A DNA stretch of 9,454 nt from Anaerolineales bacterium Chloro_02 (GTDB lineage Bacteria; Chloroflexota; Anaerolineae; Anaerolineales; Anaerolineaceae): contig LUZV01000034.1 of NCBI GenBank assembly GCA_001603765.1, positions 1 through 9,454 on the forward strand, read 5' to 3'. Of the stretch, positions 1-6,284 are shown piece after piece. The first letter of the stretch is position 1, and every line of letters starts with the position of its first letter. The translations under genes were made by a program, and so were the position numbers. The notes under the pieces are model-generated. The model was given only the letters and a program-made list of their open reading frames with translations, did no database searches and was not told the origin of the DNA.

Positions 1-1158
1 AAAGTCCACCTGGTCGCGCGCGATTTGGAGCATGCCGTCATAATCCTCAGCCAGCAGAAGGCGCTTAAAGGCGCGCGATCCCTGCGCGTTGAGGCGTTCG
101 CCGATGACGAATGGCGCGGGCTGCTGCTCGAGAGCGACAGCCTGAACGGAAGAAGCCAACGAGGCAGCCGCTTCAGGCTCAATTTGAGCTGGCGAAGCGG
201 CAGCGATCTTTTCCTTTAGGGCTTGAATATGCGAAGGGGTCGTGCCGCAACACCCGCCCACCACCCGGATGCCGTACCGGCTGACATAATCTGCCAGCGC
301 TGATGAAAACTCCTCAGCCTGCATGGGATAAACCGCCTCGCCGTCCACATTCATGGGCAGCCCCGCGTTGGGAATGCAGGAAATGGGCAGCCGCGAGCGT
401 TCGCTCAGATATGAAATCGCGCCGCGCATGTGCTCAGGACCGGTGGAACAGTTGAGCCCAACCACGTCCACGCCCATACCCTCCAAAATTGAAAGGACAG
501 CCGTAATGTCGGTGCCGAGCAGCATTTTGCCGTTGATATCGAGCGTGACCTGCGCCTGAATTGGCAGCTGAACGCCTTCATCTTCAAACGCCAGGTGAAT
601 GCCGTGAATCGTGGCTTTTACTTCCAGAATATCGTTAGACGTTTCAATCAGAAGCAAATCCACACCGCCGCGGATCAACCCCCTTGCCTGTTCGCGGAAG
701 AGTTCCGCTAATTCGTCGTAGCTGATATTAGACATTTCCGGGTCATTGGTGGAGATCAGTTTGCCAGAGGGACCGATTGAACCGGCAACAAAACGGGGGC
801 TATCTGCGGTGGAATAGTCATCGGCAGCTTTACGCGCGATTTGAGCCGCCGCAAAGTTGATCTCATTGGTCTTATCAGAAAGGTCGTAATCCGCCAGCGT
901 CAGACGGTTCGCCCTGAAGCTGTCTGTTTCGATCACATCCGCGCCAGCTTCAAGATACGCGCGGTGAATTTTGGAAATCGTCTCAGGGGAGCTTAGCACG
1001 AGGTAGTCATTGCAGCCATTGTAGCGTTCACCGCCGAAATCCGCGGCTGTTAGGTGCTCCTGCTGCAGCATCGTGCCCATGGCGCCGTCAAAAATTAATA
1101 CACGCCGATCAAGTTCTTTAAGATACGCGTCTTTTTTAAGCAGAGTTCGATTTGTCAT
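1..1158 (-). CDS. metH: Cobalamin-dependent methionine synthase (MetH), N-terminal part, cut by window edge
   Basis: Reading the minus strand from ATG at 1158 gives 386 codons without a stop to the window edge, so the C-terminus is missing. Residues about 10-330 form the homocysteine S-methyltransferase domain, with the early motif FDGAMGTMLQ and the three zinc-binding cysteines: C237 in GLNCSTGP, and C303-C304 in GGCCGTTP. After a short Ala/Glu-rich linker, the pterin (methyltetrahydrofolate) domain begins near residue 349 with PFVIGERLNAQGSRAFKRLL. Order and spacing match MetH, which moves a methyl group from methyltetrahydrofolate through cobalamin to homocysteine to make methionine in the cytoplasm. 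Whether the cobalamin-binding and activation domains follow cannot be seen, so a shorter Hcy-plus-pterin protein is possible. An AAGGCGG ribosome site lies a few bases before the start. It is transcribed divergently from the selA cluster. Confidence 0.93.
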   Translation of the reverse strand, partial: MTNRTLLKKDAYLKELDRRVLIFDGAMGTMLQQEHLTAADFGGERYNGCNDYLVLSSPETISKIHRAYLEAGADVIETDSFRANRLTLADYDLSDKTNEINFAAAQIARKAADDYSTADSPRFVAGSIGPSGKLISTNDPEMSNISYDELAELFREQARGLIRGGVDLLLIETSNDILEVKATIHGIHLAFEDEGVQLPIQAQVTLDINGKMLLGTDITAVLSILEGMGVDVVGLNCSTGPEHMRGAISYLSERSRLPISCIPNAGLPMNVDGEAVYPMQAEEFSSALADYVSRYGIRVVGGCCGTTPSHIQALKEKIAAASPAQIEPEAAASLASSVQAVALEQQPAPFVIGERLNAQGSRAFKRLLLAEDYDGMLQIARDQVDF

Positions 1159-1170
1159 CCTTGCCGCCTT

Positions 1171-1196
1171 ATAAAAAATACCCCGCCTGGAGGTAT
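1171..1196 (-). terminator. Terminator-like hairpin in the metH leader (possible attenuator)
   Basis: Read on the minus strand, ATACCTC and GGGGTAT (within 1178-1196) form a 7-bp stem with one G-U pair and a five-base loop. A run of six or more T residues follows (1177 down to 1172). This is the layout of an intrinsic terminator, and it sits only about 13 bases before the metH start codon, just before the ribosome site. It could act as an attenuator on metH, or simply stop unrelated minus-strand transcription. The stem is short and only moderately GC-rich. I could not fit the rest of the leader to a known SAM or cobalamin riboswitch. Confidence 0.4.
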
Positions 1197-1234
1197 AACT
1201 GCATGATTCATTCAACCCATTTTAAAAGAAAAGA

Positions 1235-1264
1235 TTGAGCCAACGGGTAAAGCGAGTTTATCAT
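1235..1264 (+). promoter_or_regulatory. Candidate sigma-70 promoter for the selA cluster
   Basis: TTGAGC (1235-1240) and TATCAT (1259-1264) are separated by 18 bases, matching the sigma-70 consensus at four and five of six positions. Transcription would start near 1271. It could drive the cluster together with, or instead of, the TATAAT box at 1486. This is sequence matching only. Confidence 0.3.
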
Positions 1265-1485
1265 ATTAAAGAATGAGCTTCAACTCAATGAAAGGGTGTG
1301 GCGCTATACATTCAAACGTTGTAACCGTTGATGGATTCCACAAATCGCCTGATCTTTTCGCTCGTTGCGCCGGCTCAGATCGAAACGCGCCTAAGATGGC
1401 TCCAGCCGCGCGCTTACAACTATTTACACTTAGCACAATTTACCTAATTACACTCTCCCAACCCGTGTGGGTCGCTGAAATCATG

Positions 1486-1491
1486 TATAAT
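1486..1491 (+). promoter_or_regulatory. -10 box placed for a leaderless start at 1498
   Basis: A perfect TATAAT ends six bases before the ATG at 1498. Transcription normally begins about seven bases after the -10 box, which would place the first mRNA base on or next to the start codon. No Shine-Dalgarno sequence lies between them. No good -35 hexamer is visible 16-18 bases upstream, so this is a candidate promoter rather than a certain one. Confidence 0.45.
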
Positions 1492-1497
1492 TTCTGT

Positions 1498-1911
1498 ATG
1501 GATGAAAACCTGAACCAGCCAATTCCCTTTAAGTATTATCTCCCTGCTATGATTGTTTTAACTGTAACCGGAGCCGTCGGCATCGCGCTGATCCTCACGC
1601 TCACGCTGCCAACCATCGGACCGCGCTGGCTGTTTTTCTTCTTTGTTGTCTTATTCGCGACGGGGCTCTTCCTGCCCTTTACCTGGTTCCTGAACCTGCG
1701 CTTCCCGTCCGACCCGCTTGCCCCGCCTCAGGTGATCATCCGTCAGGCGGCATGGTTTGGCATCTTTGCCGCGCTCCTTTTGTGGCTGCAAATGGGTCGG
1801 GTGCTCACCGCGCCCCTGGGTTTGATCCTCGCAGCCGCTTTGTTCCTGGTGGAGTTTTTGATCAGGCTCTGGGAACGCAGCCGTTGGAACCCGAACCCTC
1901 CAAGCAATTGA
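1498..1911 (+). CDS. Small four-helix membrane protein of unknown function
   Basis: The protein has 137 residues from ATG 1498 (MDENLNQPIPFKYYLP). It is almost entirely hydrophobic, with four likely membrane helices: roughly residues 14-36, 41-65, 78-100 and 103-124. A positively charged tail (RLWERSRWNPNPPSN) follows and probably faces the cytoplasm. I do not recognise a family and see no catalytic motif. The frame stays open upstream to 1273, but I prefer 1498 because the hydrophobic, protein-like sequence begins there and a TATAAT box lies six bases upstream, whereas the 75-residue extension looks like chance. No Shine-Dalgarno site is visible. The stop at 1911 is two bases before the selA start, so it is probably the first gene of that operon. 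It could be an accessory membrane protein, but nothing ties it to selenium metabolism. Confidence 0.7.
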   Translation: MDENLNQPIPFKYYLPAMIVLTVTGAVGIALILTLTLPTIGPRWLFFFFVVLFATGLFLPFTWFLNLRFPSDPLAPPQVIIRQAAWFGIFAALLLWLQMGRVLTAPLGLILAAALFLVEFLIRLWERSRWNPNPPSN

Positions 1912-1913
1912 AC

Positions 1914-3275
1914 ATGGTCTCCCTGCGCGGCATCCCCTCGGTAGATCAACTTCTGACTCACCCCAACGCCGAGGCGCTGTTGAGGGAGTTTGGGCACGAC
2001 TGGACTACCTCAGCCATCCGTCAGGTATTGGATGAAGCCCGCGGCGAGGTCAGAGCCGGCAAACCTTTGCCTGGCGACCAGGAGCTGATTGAGCGCGTAC
2101 AAGAGCTGCTCGTAACGCAGTCTGAGGTGAGTTTGCGCCCCGTGATCAATGCCACCGGTGTAATCCTGCACACCAACCTCGGGCGGGCTCCGCTTTCGCC
2201 AGAAACCCTGAAACAAATCGAATTGGTTAGCGCCGCTTACAGCACGCTCGAGTTTGACCTCGCGAGCGGCAAGCGCGGCAAGCGCGACGTGCATGCCGCC
2301 GACCTGCTCATCCGCCTTACCGGCGCGGAAGCGGTTCTGATCGTCAATAATAACGCCGGCGCGGTGCTGCTGATCCTTAGCGCGCTGGCAAAAGGCAAAA
2401 AAGTTGCCATTTCTCGCTCTCAGCTGGTGGAAATTGGCGGTGGTTTTCGCGTCCCGGACGTGATGAAGCAGTCCGGCGCGAAGTTAGTCGAAGTCGGCAC
2501 AACCAACCGCACCCACACCGCCGATTACGAAGCTGCCATTGCCGAAGGCACCCGGTTGATTCTCTGGGCTCATCAGAGCAATTTCCAGATTGTCGGCTTC
2601 ACTTCCAACCCCGATATTGCTGAGTTGGCGGAGGCGACACACCGCTCCGATCTGCCCTTGATCGTAGACCTGGGCTCCGGGGCGCTGGTGGACACCAGCC
2701 GCTACGGCTTGGCGCACGAGCCAACTGTCAAAGAAGTCCTTTATGCTGGCGCGGATGTCGTTTGCTTCTCAGGCGACAAGCTGCTGGGCGGTCCGCAAGC
2801 AGGGATCATCCTCGGAAAGGCTGAATTACTTGAGAAGATTCGTAAACATCCGCTTTACCGCGCTCTGAGGGCAGATAAACTCTGCCTGGCAGGGCTAAAC
2901 GCGACCTTTCTCCATTATCTCAAAGGAAACGCGGAGGATGAGATCCCAATCCTGCGGATGCTTTCCGCCAAACCGGAGGATCTAAAGGCTCGGGCGAGCC
3001 TCTGGGCAGCGGAGCTTGGTTTTGGCAGCGTGATTGAAGGCGTCTCTACCGTCGGTGGGGGCAGCCTGCCCGGGCAGGATCTGCCCACCTGGCTTCTGGC
3101 GCTGCGCTGCAAATCCGCTCAGAAGGCTGCCGGCGCGCTTCGGCAGCACAACCCGCCCATCATCGCCCGGGTACAGGAAGATTTGCTCCTGCTGGACCCG
3201 CGAACTGTCTTACCCTGGCAGGAAGAAGACCTGATTATGGGGTTAAAATCAATTGAAAAATTAATCGAGGCATAG
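1914..3275 (+). CDS. selA: L-seryl-tRNA(Sec) selenium transferase (SelA)
   Basis: SelA is a PLP enzyme that converts seryl-tRNA(Sec) to selenocysteinyl-tRNA(Sec) using selenophosphate, normally as a ring-shaped decamer in the cytoplasm. The 453-residue product is close to the usual length of about 460. It has the N-terminal tRNA-binding region (GIPSVDQLLTHP, then a helix ending LDEARGEVRAG), then RPVINATGVILHTNLGRAPL, IVNNNAGAVLLILSAL, LVEIGGGFRVPDVM, VGTTNRTH and DLGSGALVD. The PLP lysine is K289 in FSGDKLLGGPQAG, followed by HPLYRALRADK. The N-terminal domain argues for genuine SelA rather than a SelA-like lyase. The ATG at 1914 is two bases after the preceding stop and lacks a clear ribosome site, which suggests coupling; the frame extends upstream to 1752 only as a shadow of the previous gene. 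SelB, SelD and tRNA-Sec are not in this window. Confidence 0.95.
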   Translation: MVSLRGIPSVDQLLTHPNAEALLREFGHDWTTSAIRQVLDEARGEVRAGKPLPGDQELIERVQELLVTQSEVSLRPVINATGVILHTNLGRAPLSPETLKQIELVSAAYSTLEFDLASGKRGKRDVHAADLLIRLTGAEAVLIVNNNAGAVLLILSALAKGKKVAISRSQLVEIGGGFRVPDVMKQSGAKLVEVGTTNRTHTADYEAAIAEGTRLILWAHQSNFQIVGFTSNPDIAELAEATHRSDLPLIVDLGSGALVDTSRYGLAHEPTVKEVLYAGADVVCFSGDKLLGGPQAGIILGKAELLEKIRKHPLYRALRADKLCLAGLNATFLHYLKGNAEDEIPILRMLSAKPEDLKARASLWAAELGFGSVIEGVSTVGGGSLPGQDLPTWLLALRCKSAQKAAGALRQHNPPIIARVQEDLLLLDPRTVLPWQEEDLIMGLKSIEKLIEA

Positions 3276-3276
3276 A

Positions 3277-4515
3277 ATGAAACAGGATTTGGATCAACTT
3301 ATCAGCAAACACGGCGCAGACGCTCTTTGGATTACCGGAGCGGCTCAACACAACCCAGCCATGGTCTATCTGACCGGCGAAGCGCACATTACCGGCGCTG
3401 ATCTGTTCCTCCGTCCGGGCAAACAGCCGATTCTCTGCCACGGCATGATGGAGCGCGACGAAGCCGCCAAAACCGGCTACGAGCTTCTCAGTTACGCCAA
3501 TTTCCCCCCTACCACCTATCTTGAAGCCGCCAACGGCGACCTGTTGGAGGCAGCCGCGCAGCGCTATGTGGACATCCTGAAGGCTGTCGGGCTGACCGAA
3601 GGCACTGTGTTGATGTATGGTGTGGTGGAATTTGGCCCCCAATTTGCTGTCGCCCAGCGTTTGGCGCAGCTGCTGCCCAAGCTTCACCTGAGCGGCGACT
3701 TCGGCGGCGGCATCCTGCTGGAAGCCCGCGCCACCAAAAGCCCCGAGGAACTGGCTCGCATCCGGCACATGGGCGTCGTGACCACCAGCGTCGTCAGCCG
3801 CACAGAAGACTTCCTGACTAGCCATCGCGTGCAGGATGAAACATTAATCAAAGAAGACGGCAGTCCGCTCACCATTGGTGAGGTCAAGCGGCTGATCAAC
3901 CTTTGGCTGGCTGAAGCTGGCGCCGAAAACCCCGAAAACACCATCTTTGCCATCGGACGCGACGCGGGCGTGCCCCACAGCGGCGGCACAGCATCCGACC
4001 CAATCAAGCTCGGTCAGACCATTGTTTTCGATATCTTCCCCTGCGAAGCGGGCGGAGGCTATTTTTATGACTTCACCCGCACCTGGTGCCTGGGCTACGC
4101 TCCGGATGCAGTCCAGCAAGCTTACTACCAGGTGAAGTCTGTCTATGATCAGATCGCATCAGAGCTTGAATTCGGCGTCAACCCGGCGCGCTATCAGGCA
4201 CGTGCCTGTGAGCTGTTCGAAGAAATGGGTCACGAAACCATCCGCCAAAACCCACAAATTACCCAAGGTTATATCCATAGCCTCGGGCACGGAGTTGGCT
4301 TGGACGTCCACGAAAAGCCGTGGTTCGGACGCGAAAAAGATCCCGCTAACCTATTGCAGATCGGTTCGGTTTTCACCATCGAACCCGGGTTATATTATCC
4401 CGAGCTAGGTTACGGCATTCGCCTTGAAGACACCTGGTTCGTTCGCGAAGATCAAGGGTTTGAGAAGTTCGTGGACTATCCGATGGAACTGGTCCTACGG
4501 ATGAAGGGAGTTTAA
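3277..4515 (+). CDS. M24-family metallopeptidase (Xaa-Pro dipeptidase/aminopeptidase type)
   Basis: This 412-residue protein has the two-domain layout of prolidase-like enzymes. A creatinase-type N-terminal domain spans about 1-165, and the pita-bread catalytic domain runs from about 170 to the end. All five metal ligands are visible: D252 in VFDIFP, D265 in FYDFTRTW, H338 in LGHGVGLDVHEKP, E369 in TIEPGLYYPELG and E384 in IRLEDTW. H345 in the DVHE motif is also present. Such enzymes remove residues next to proline using two Mn, Co or Zn ions. Dipeptidase and aminopeptidase activity cannot be told apart from sequence alone. No signal peptide is seen, so it is probably cytoplasmic. GAGG at 3267-3270 is a well-spaced ribosome site. 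Only one base separates it from selA upstream and one from tsaD downstream. Confidence 0.93.
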   Translation: MKQDLDQLISKHGADALWITGAAQHNPAMVYLTGEAHITGADLFLRPGKQPILCHGMMERDEAAKTGYELLSYANFPPTTYLEAANGDLLEAAAQRYVDILKAVGLTEGTVLMYGVVEFGPQFAVAQRLAQLLPKLHLSGDFGGGILLEARATKSPEELARIRHMGVVTTSVVSRTEDFLTSHRVQDETLIKEDGSPLTIGEVKRLINLWLAEAGAENPENTIFAIGRDAGVPHSGGTASDPIKLGQTIVFDIFPCEAGGGYFYDFTRTWCLGYAPDAVQQAYYQVKSVYDQIASELEFGVNPARYQARACELFEEMGHETIRQNPQITQGYIHSLGHGVGLDVHEKPWFGREKDPANLLQIGSVFTIEPGLYYPELGYGIRLEDTWFVREDQGFEKFVDYPMELVLRMKGV

Positions 4516-4516
4516 T

Positions 4517-5551
4517 ATGAAACAGACCAATATGCGCGTTCTCGGGATCGAAAGCTCCTGCGATGAAACCGCCGCGGCGATTGTTGAGAATGGACGGGTT
4601 ATTGAAAGCAATGTGATTGCCAGCCAGGTGGACTTGCACGCTCAGTTTGGTGGCGTCTACCCGGAGTTGGCTTCGCGTGAGCATGTCAAAGCCGTCCATG
4701 CGACAGTTAATGAAGCGCTTCAGCAGGCTCACATGGGGCTTGGAGATTTGGATGGGATCGCGGTCACGCGCGGACCCGGGCTGGCAGGGTCGCTGGTGGT
4801 AGGAGTGAACCTTGCCAAGGGTCTGGCGCTTTCTACCGATCTGCCGATTGTTGGGGTCAATCACCTTGAAGGGCATCTCTACTCTGCCTGGCTCTACCCC
4901 GCTGACAGCAAGCCAACACCAGAGCCAAAATTCCCCCTGGTGGCGCTCCTGGTTTCGGGTGGACACACCGAGTTGATCCTGATGCGCGGGCATCTTCAAT
5001 ACCAATTGCTGGGCGGCACCAGCGACGATGCGGCTGGCGAAGCCTTCGATAAGGTCGCGCGGCTGCTCGAGCTGGGCTATCCGGGCGGACCTTCAATCCA
5101 AAAAGCCGCCATGCAGGGCAACCCGCGCGCTTTCAACTTTCCAAAGGCGCGTTTGAATGACCCCTGGAACTTCTCTTTCAGCGGTCTTAAAACTGCCGTT
5201 TTACGAACCGTTGAGGATTTCAAAGCCTCCAAAAAACAGCTGCCAACAGCCGATATCGCTGCCAGCTTTCAGGCTGCCGTTGTTGGTGCGCTATTTGAGA
5301 AGACCATCGCCGCCGCGAAAGAATTTGGGGCGATTGAGATCATCGTGGCGGGAGGTGTCAGCGCCAATAAAGCCCTGCGTGAAGCTTTCCGCTCTCAGAC
5401 CGAATTTCGCGTCCACATCCCGCATATCAGCCTTTGCACCGACAATGCCGCCATGATCGCCGCGGCAGGCTATCGCCACTTTATGGCGGATGAGTTCTCA
5501 GCTCTGGATTTTGACGTACAGGCAAACTGGGCACTCGCTACAAACGCTTGA
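4517..5551 (+). CDS. tsaD: tRNA N6-threonylcarbamoyladenosine transferase (TsaD)
   Basis: TsaD moves the threonylcarbamoyl group made by TsaC onto A37 of tRNAs reading ANN codons, working with TsaB and TsaE in the cytoplasm. The 344-residue length is typical. Signature segments run in order: VLGIESSCDETAAAIV at the ASKHA-fold nucleotide site, GGVYPELASREH, VTRGPGLAGSLVVG, NHLEGHLYSAW with metal-binding H116 and H120, LLVSGGHTELIL, DDAAGEAFDKVARLL, FSFSGLKTAV, IIVAGGVSANKALRE, and LCTDNAAMIAAAG with the third ligand D309. The AAGGGAG ribosome site (4504-4510) supports ATG 4517; a second in-frame ATG at 4532 lacks one. It starts one base after the M24 stop. TsaB and TsaE are not in the window. 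Confidence 0.97.
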   Translation: MKQTNMRVLGIESSCDETAAAIVENGRVIESNVIASQVDLHAQFGGVYPELASREHVKAVHATVNEALQQAHMGLGDLDGIAVTRGPGLAGSLVVGVNLAKGLALSTDLPIVGVNHLEGHLYSAWLYPADSKPTPEPKFPLVALLVSGGHTELILMRGHLQYQLLGGTSDDAAGEAFDKVARLLELGYPGGPSIQKAAMQGNPRAFNFPKARLNDPWNFSFSGLKTAVLRTVEDFKASKKQLPTADIAASFQAAVVGALFEKTIAAAKEFGAIEIIVAGGVSANKALREAFRSQTEFRVHIPHISLCTDNAAMIAAAGYRHFMADEFSALDFDVQANWALATNA

Positions 5552-5554
5552 AAT

Positions 5555-5573
5555 TTGCCTTTCCATCAGGCAA
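5555..5573 (+). other. Short stem-loop just after the tsaD stop
   Basis: TTGCCT (5555-5560) and AGGCAA (5568-5573) form a perfect 6-bp stem with a seven-base loop, three bases after the tsaD stop. No T-run follows, so it is not a standard intrinsic terminator. It may be chance, or affect mRNA stability between tsaD and the zinc-ribbon gene. Confidence 0.3.
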
Positions 5574-5580
5574 GATTACC

Positions 5581-5586
5581 AGGAGG
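5581..5586 (+). promoter_or_regulatory. Perfect AGGAGG ribosome site with three possible starts
   Basis: AGGAGG at 5581-5586 is followed by in-frame TTG (5594), GTG (5597) and ATG (5600), at gaps of 7, 10 and 13 bases. The gap favours TTG or GTG; the start-codon type favours ATG. The resulting proteins differ by only two residues at most. Confidence 0.7.
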
Positions 5587-5593
5587 GACACCG

Positions 5594-5806
5594 TTGGTGA
5601 TGGATAAGGCAGTGCAAAAAAAAGATGGAACCAGACCTGAGGCGCAAACCGAAGGCAAGCCCAATGACACGGTTAAGTCGTGCGGTAAAGCCATGCGCTA
5701 TGGAGAGCCCTGCCCCTATTGTGGAAATAACTCCATATATTACAACGGCATGCTCAACCTGATCTGCGCGAATTGCGGCGCGGCTCAGATGGGCGCGTAT
5801 ACCTGA
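5594..5806 (+). CDS. Small zinc-ribbon protein of unknown function
   Basis: The product has about 70 residues. It begins with a charged, probably flexible N-terminus (DKAVQKKDGTRPEAQTEGK), followed by a compact C-terminal metal site: CPYC, sixteen residues, then CANC, with one additional cysteine (KSCGKAM) before it. Two CxxC knuckles at this spacing are typical of a zinc ribbon that binds one zinc and may contact nucleic acid or protein, but no specific family is recognised. A strong AGGAGG site (5581-5586) supports translation. I place the start at TTG 5594 because of spacing; GTG 5597 or ATG 5600 are possible. The frame is open back to 5555, but that start has no ribosome site. The gene lies 42 bases after tsaD and 45 before the OsmC gene, on the same strand, and may be read from the cluster. 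Confidence 0.72.
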   Translation: MVMDKAVQKKDGTRPEAQTEGKPNDTVKSCGKAMRYGEPCPYCGNNSIYYNGMLNLICANCGAAQMGAYT

Positions 5807-5820
5807 TAATTTAATAATTT

Positions 5821-5834
5821 CATCCGGTCGGATG
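5821..5834. promoter_or_regulatory. Perfect 14-base palindrome in the osmC leader
   Basis: CATCCG-GT-CGGATG is a perfect inverted repeat with six-base arms and a two-base centre, 17 bases before the OsmC start. The tiny spacer disfavours a stable RNA hairpin and fits a dimeric repressor operator better. OsmC-type genes are often under redox-responsive control, but I cannot name a regulator. The gap around it is AT-rich (TAATTTAATAATTT at 5807-5820), yet no clear -35/-10 pair was found. Confidence 0.4.
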
Positions 5835-5851
5835 AAGAAAACGGAGAAAAA

Positions 5852-6271
5852 ATGGACGCAAAATTAACCTGGAAACAAGATATGGCTCTTACTGCCACCG
5901 CCACATCAGGGCACGAAGTGGCATTAGACGCTGCCGAAAGCTCAGGTGGGCAAAATACTGGCTTCAGACCTACCGAATTGATCGCGATTGGCGCGGCTGG
6001 TTGTTCCAGCATGGATGTGATCTCAATCCTGCGTAAAAAGAAGGTTCCCTTCAGCGCTTTTGAGTGCAAAGTGCACGTGGAAAGCGTGCAGGACCAGCAC
6101 CCGCATGTGTTTAAACTGATGGAGTTTGAATACATCCTGACCGGTAAAGGCATCAACCTGGCAGATGTTGAGCGAGCTGTGCAGCTTTCGGAAGAAAAAT
6201 ATTGCCAGGGGATTGCCATGATGCGCAAAACCGCCGAAATCCGCAGCAAGATCACGATTATCGAAGCGTAA
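5852..6271 (+). CDS. OsmC/YhfA-family protein (probable thiol peroxidase-like or redox protein)
   Basis: The 139-residue protein has the full OsmC fold order: an N-terminal beta strand region (LTWKQDMALTATATSGHEVALDA), then GFRPTELIAIGAAGCSSMDV with the first reactive cysteine C51 on the central helix, and the second cysteine C72 in FECKVHVESV. The C-terminal half, with HVFKLMEFEYILTGKGINLA, ends in a helix carrying a cysteine (EEKYCQGIAMM). The GC-SMDVISILRKKK segment resembles the YhfA branch rather than classical Ohr or OsmC. OsmC and Ohr members reduce organic hydroperoxides as homodimers using two cysteines; the role of the YhfA branch is less defined. Both key cysteines are ordinary TGT/TGC codons, not selenocysteine. 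GGAG at 5843-5846 is a well-spaced ribosome site. The gene is followed directly by the 43-bp tandem array. Confidence 0.88.
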   Translation: MDAKLTWKQDMALTATATSGHEVALDAAESSGGQNTGFRPTELIAIGAAGCSSMDVISILRKKKVPFSAFECKVHVESVQDQHPHVFKLMEFEYILTGKGINLADVERAVQLSEEKYCQGIAMMRKTAEIRSKITIIEA

Positions 6272-6284
6272 ACAACCCTCTTTA

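Larger units (their letters stand above)
1159..1497. other. Divergent intergenic region between metH and the selA cluster
   Basis: This 339-base stretch separates the divergent metH and the plus-strand cluster. It holds the metH leader hairpin (1171-1196), a candidate plus-strand promoter (1235-1264) and a clean TATAAT box (1486-1491). A plus-strand frame is open from ATG 1273 into the downstream membrane protein, but its first 75 residues look non-conserved in character and no ribosome site precedes it. A separate 38-codon frame at 1331-1447 is also open. I found no tRNA, no clear RNA gene and no repeat here. Confidence 0.6.

Noticed and set aside
1300..1480. A tRNA or small structured RNA in the divergent region
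   Set aside because: No T-arm GGTTCGAATCC-like motif or cloverleaf pairing could be found; a tRNA-Sec next to selA was specifically looked for and not seen.
1273..1497. Longer start for the membrane protein at 1273
   Set aside because: The extra 75 residues have no recognisable domain and contain the TATAAT box; there is no ribosome site. A promoter candidate at 1235-1264 keeps this from being fully excluded.
1752..1913. Upstream extension of selA
   Set aside because: It is an out-of-frame shadow of the membrane protein gene; the SelA N-terminal domain begins normally at 1914.
3235..3825. Minus-strand 196-residue frame over the M24 gene
   Set aside because: It overlaps a gene with all catalytic residues visible; its composition is a typical antisense shadow and no domain is seen.
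5552..5593. Intrinsic terminator after tsaD
   Set aside because: The 6-bp stem-loop at 5555-5573 is not followed by a T-run, and the next gene has its ribosome site 8 bases later.
5852..6271. OsmC-family protein as a selenoprotein, given the nearby selA
   Set aside because: Both redox cysteines are TGT and TGC codons, and no in-frame TGA interrupts the family motifs.
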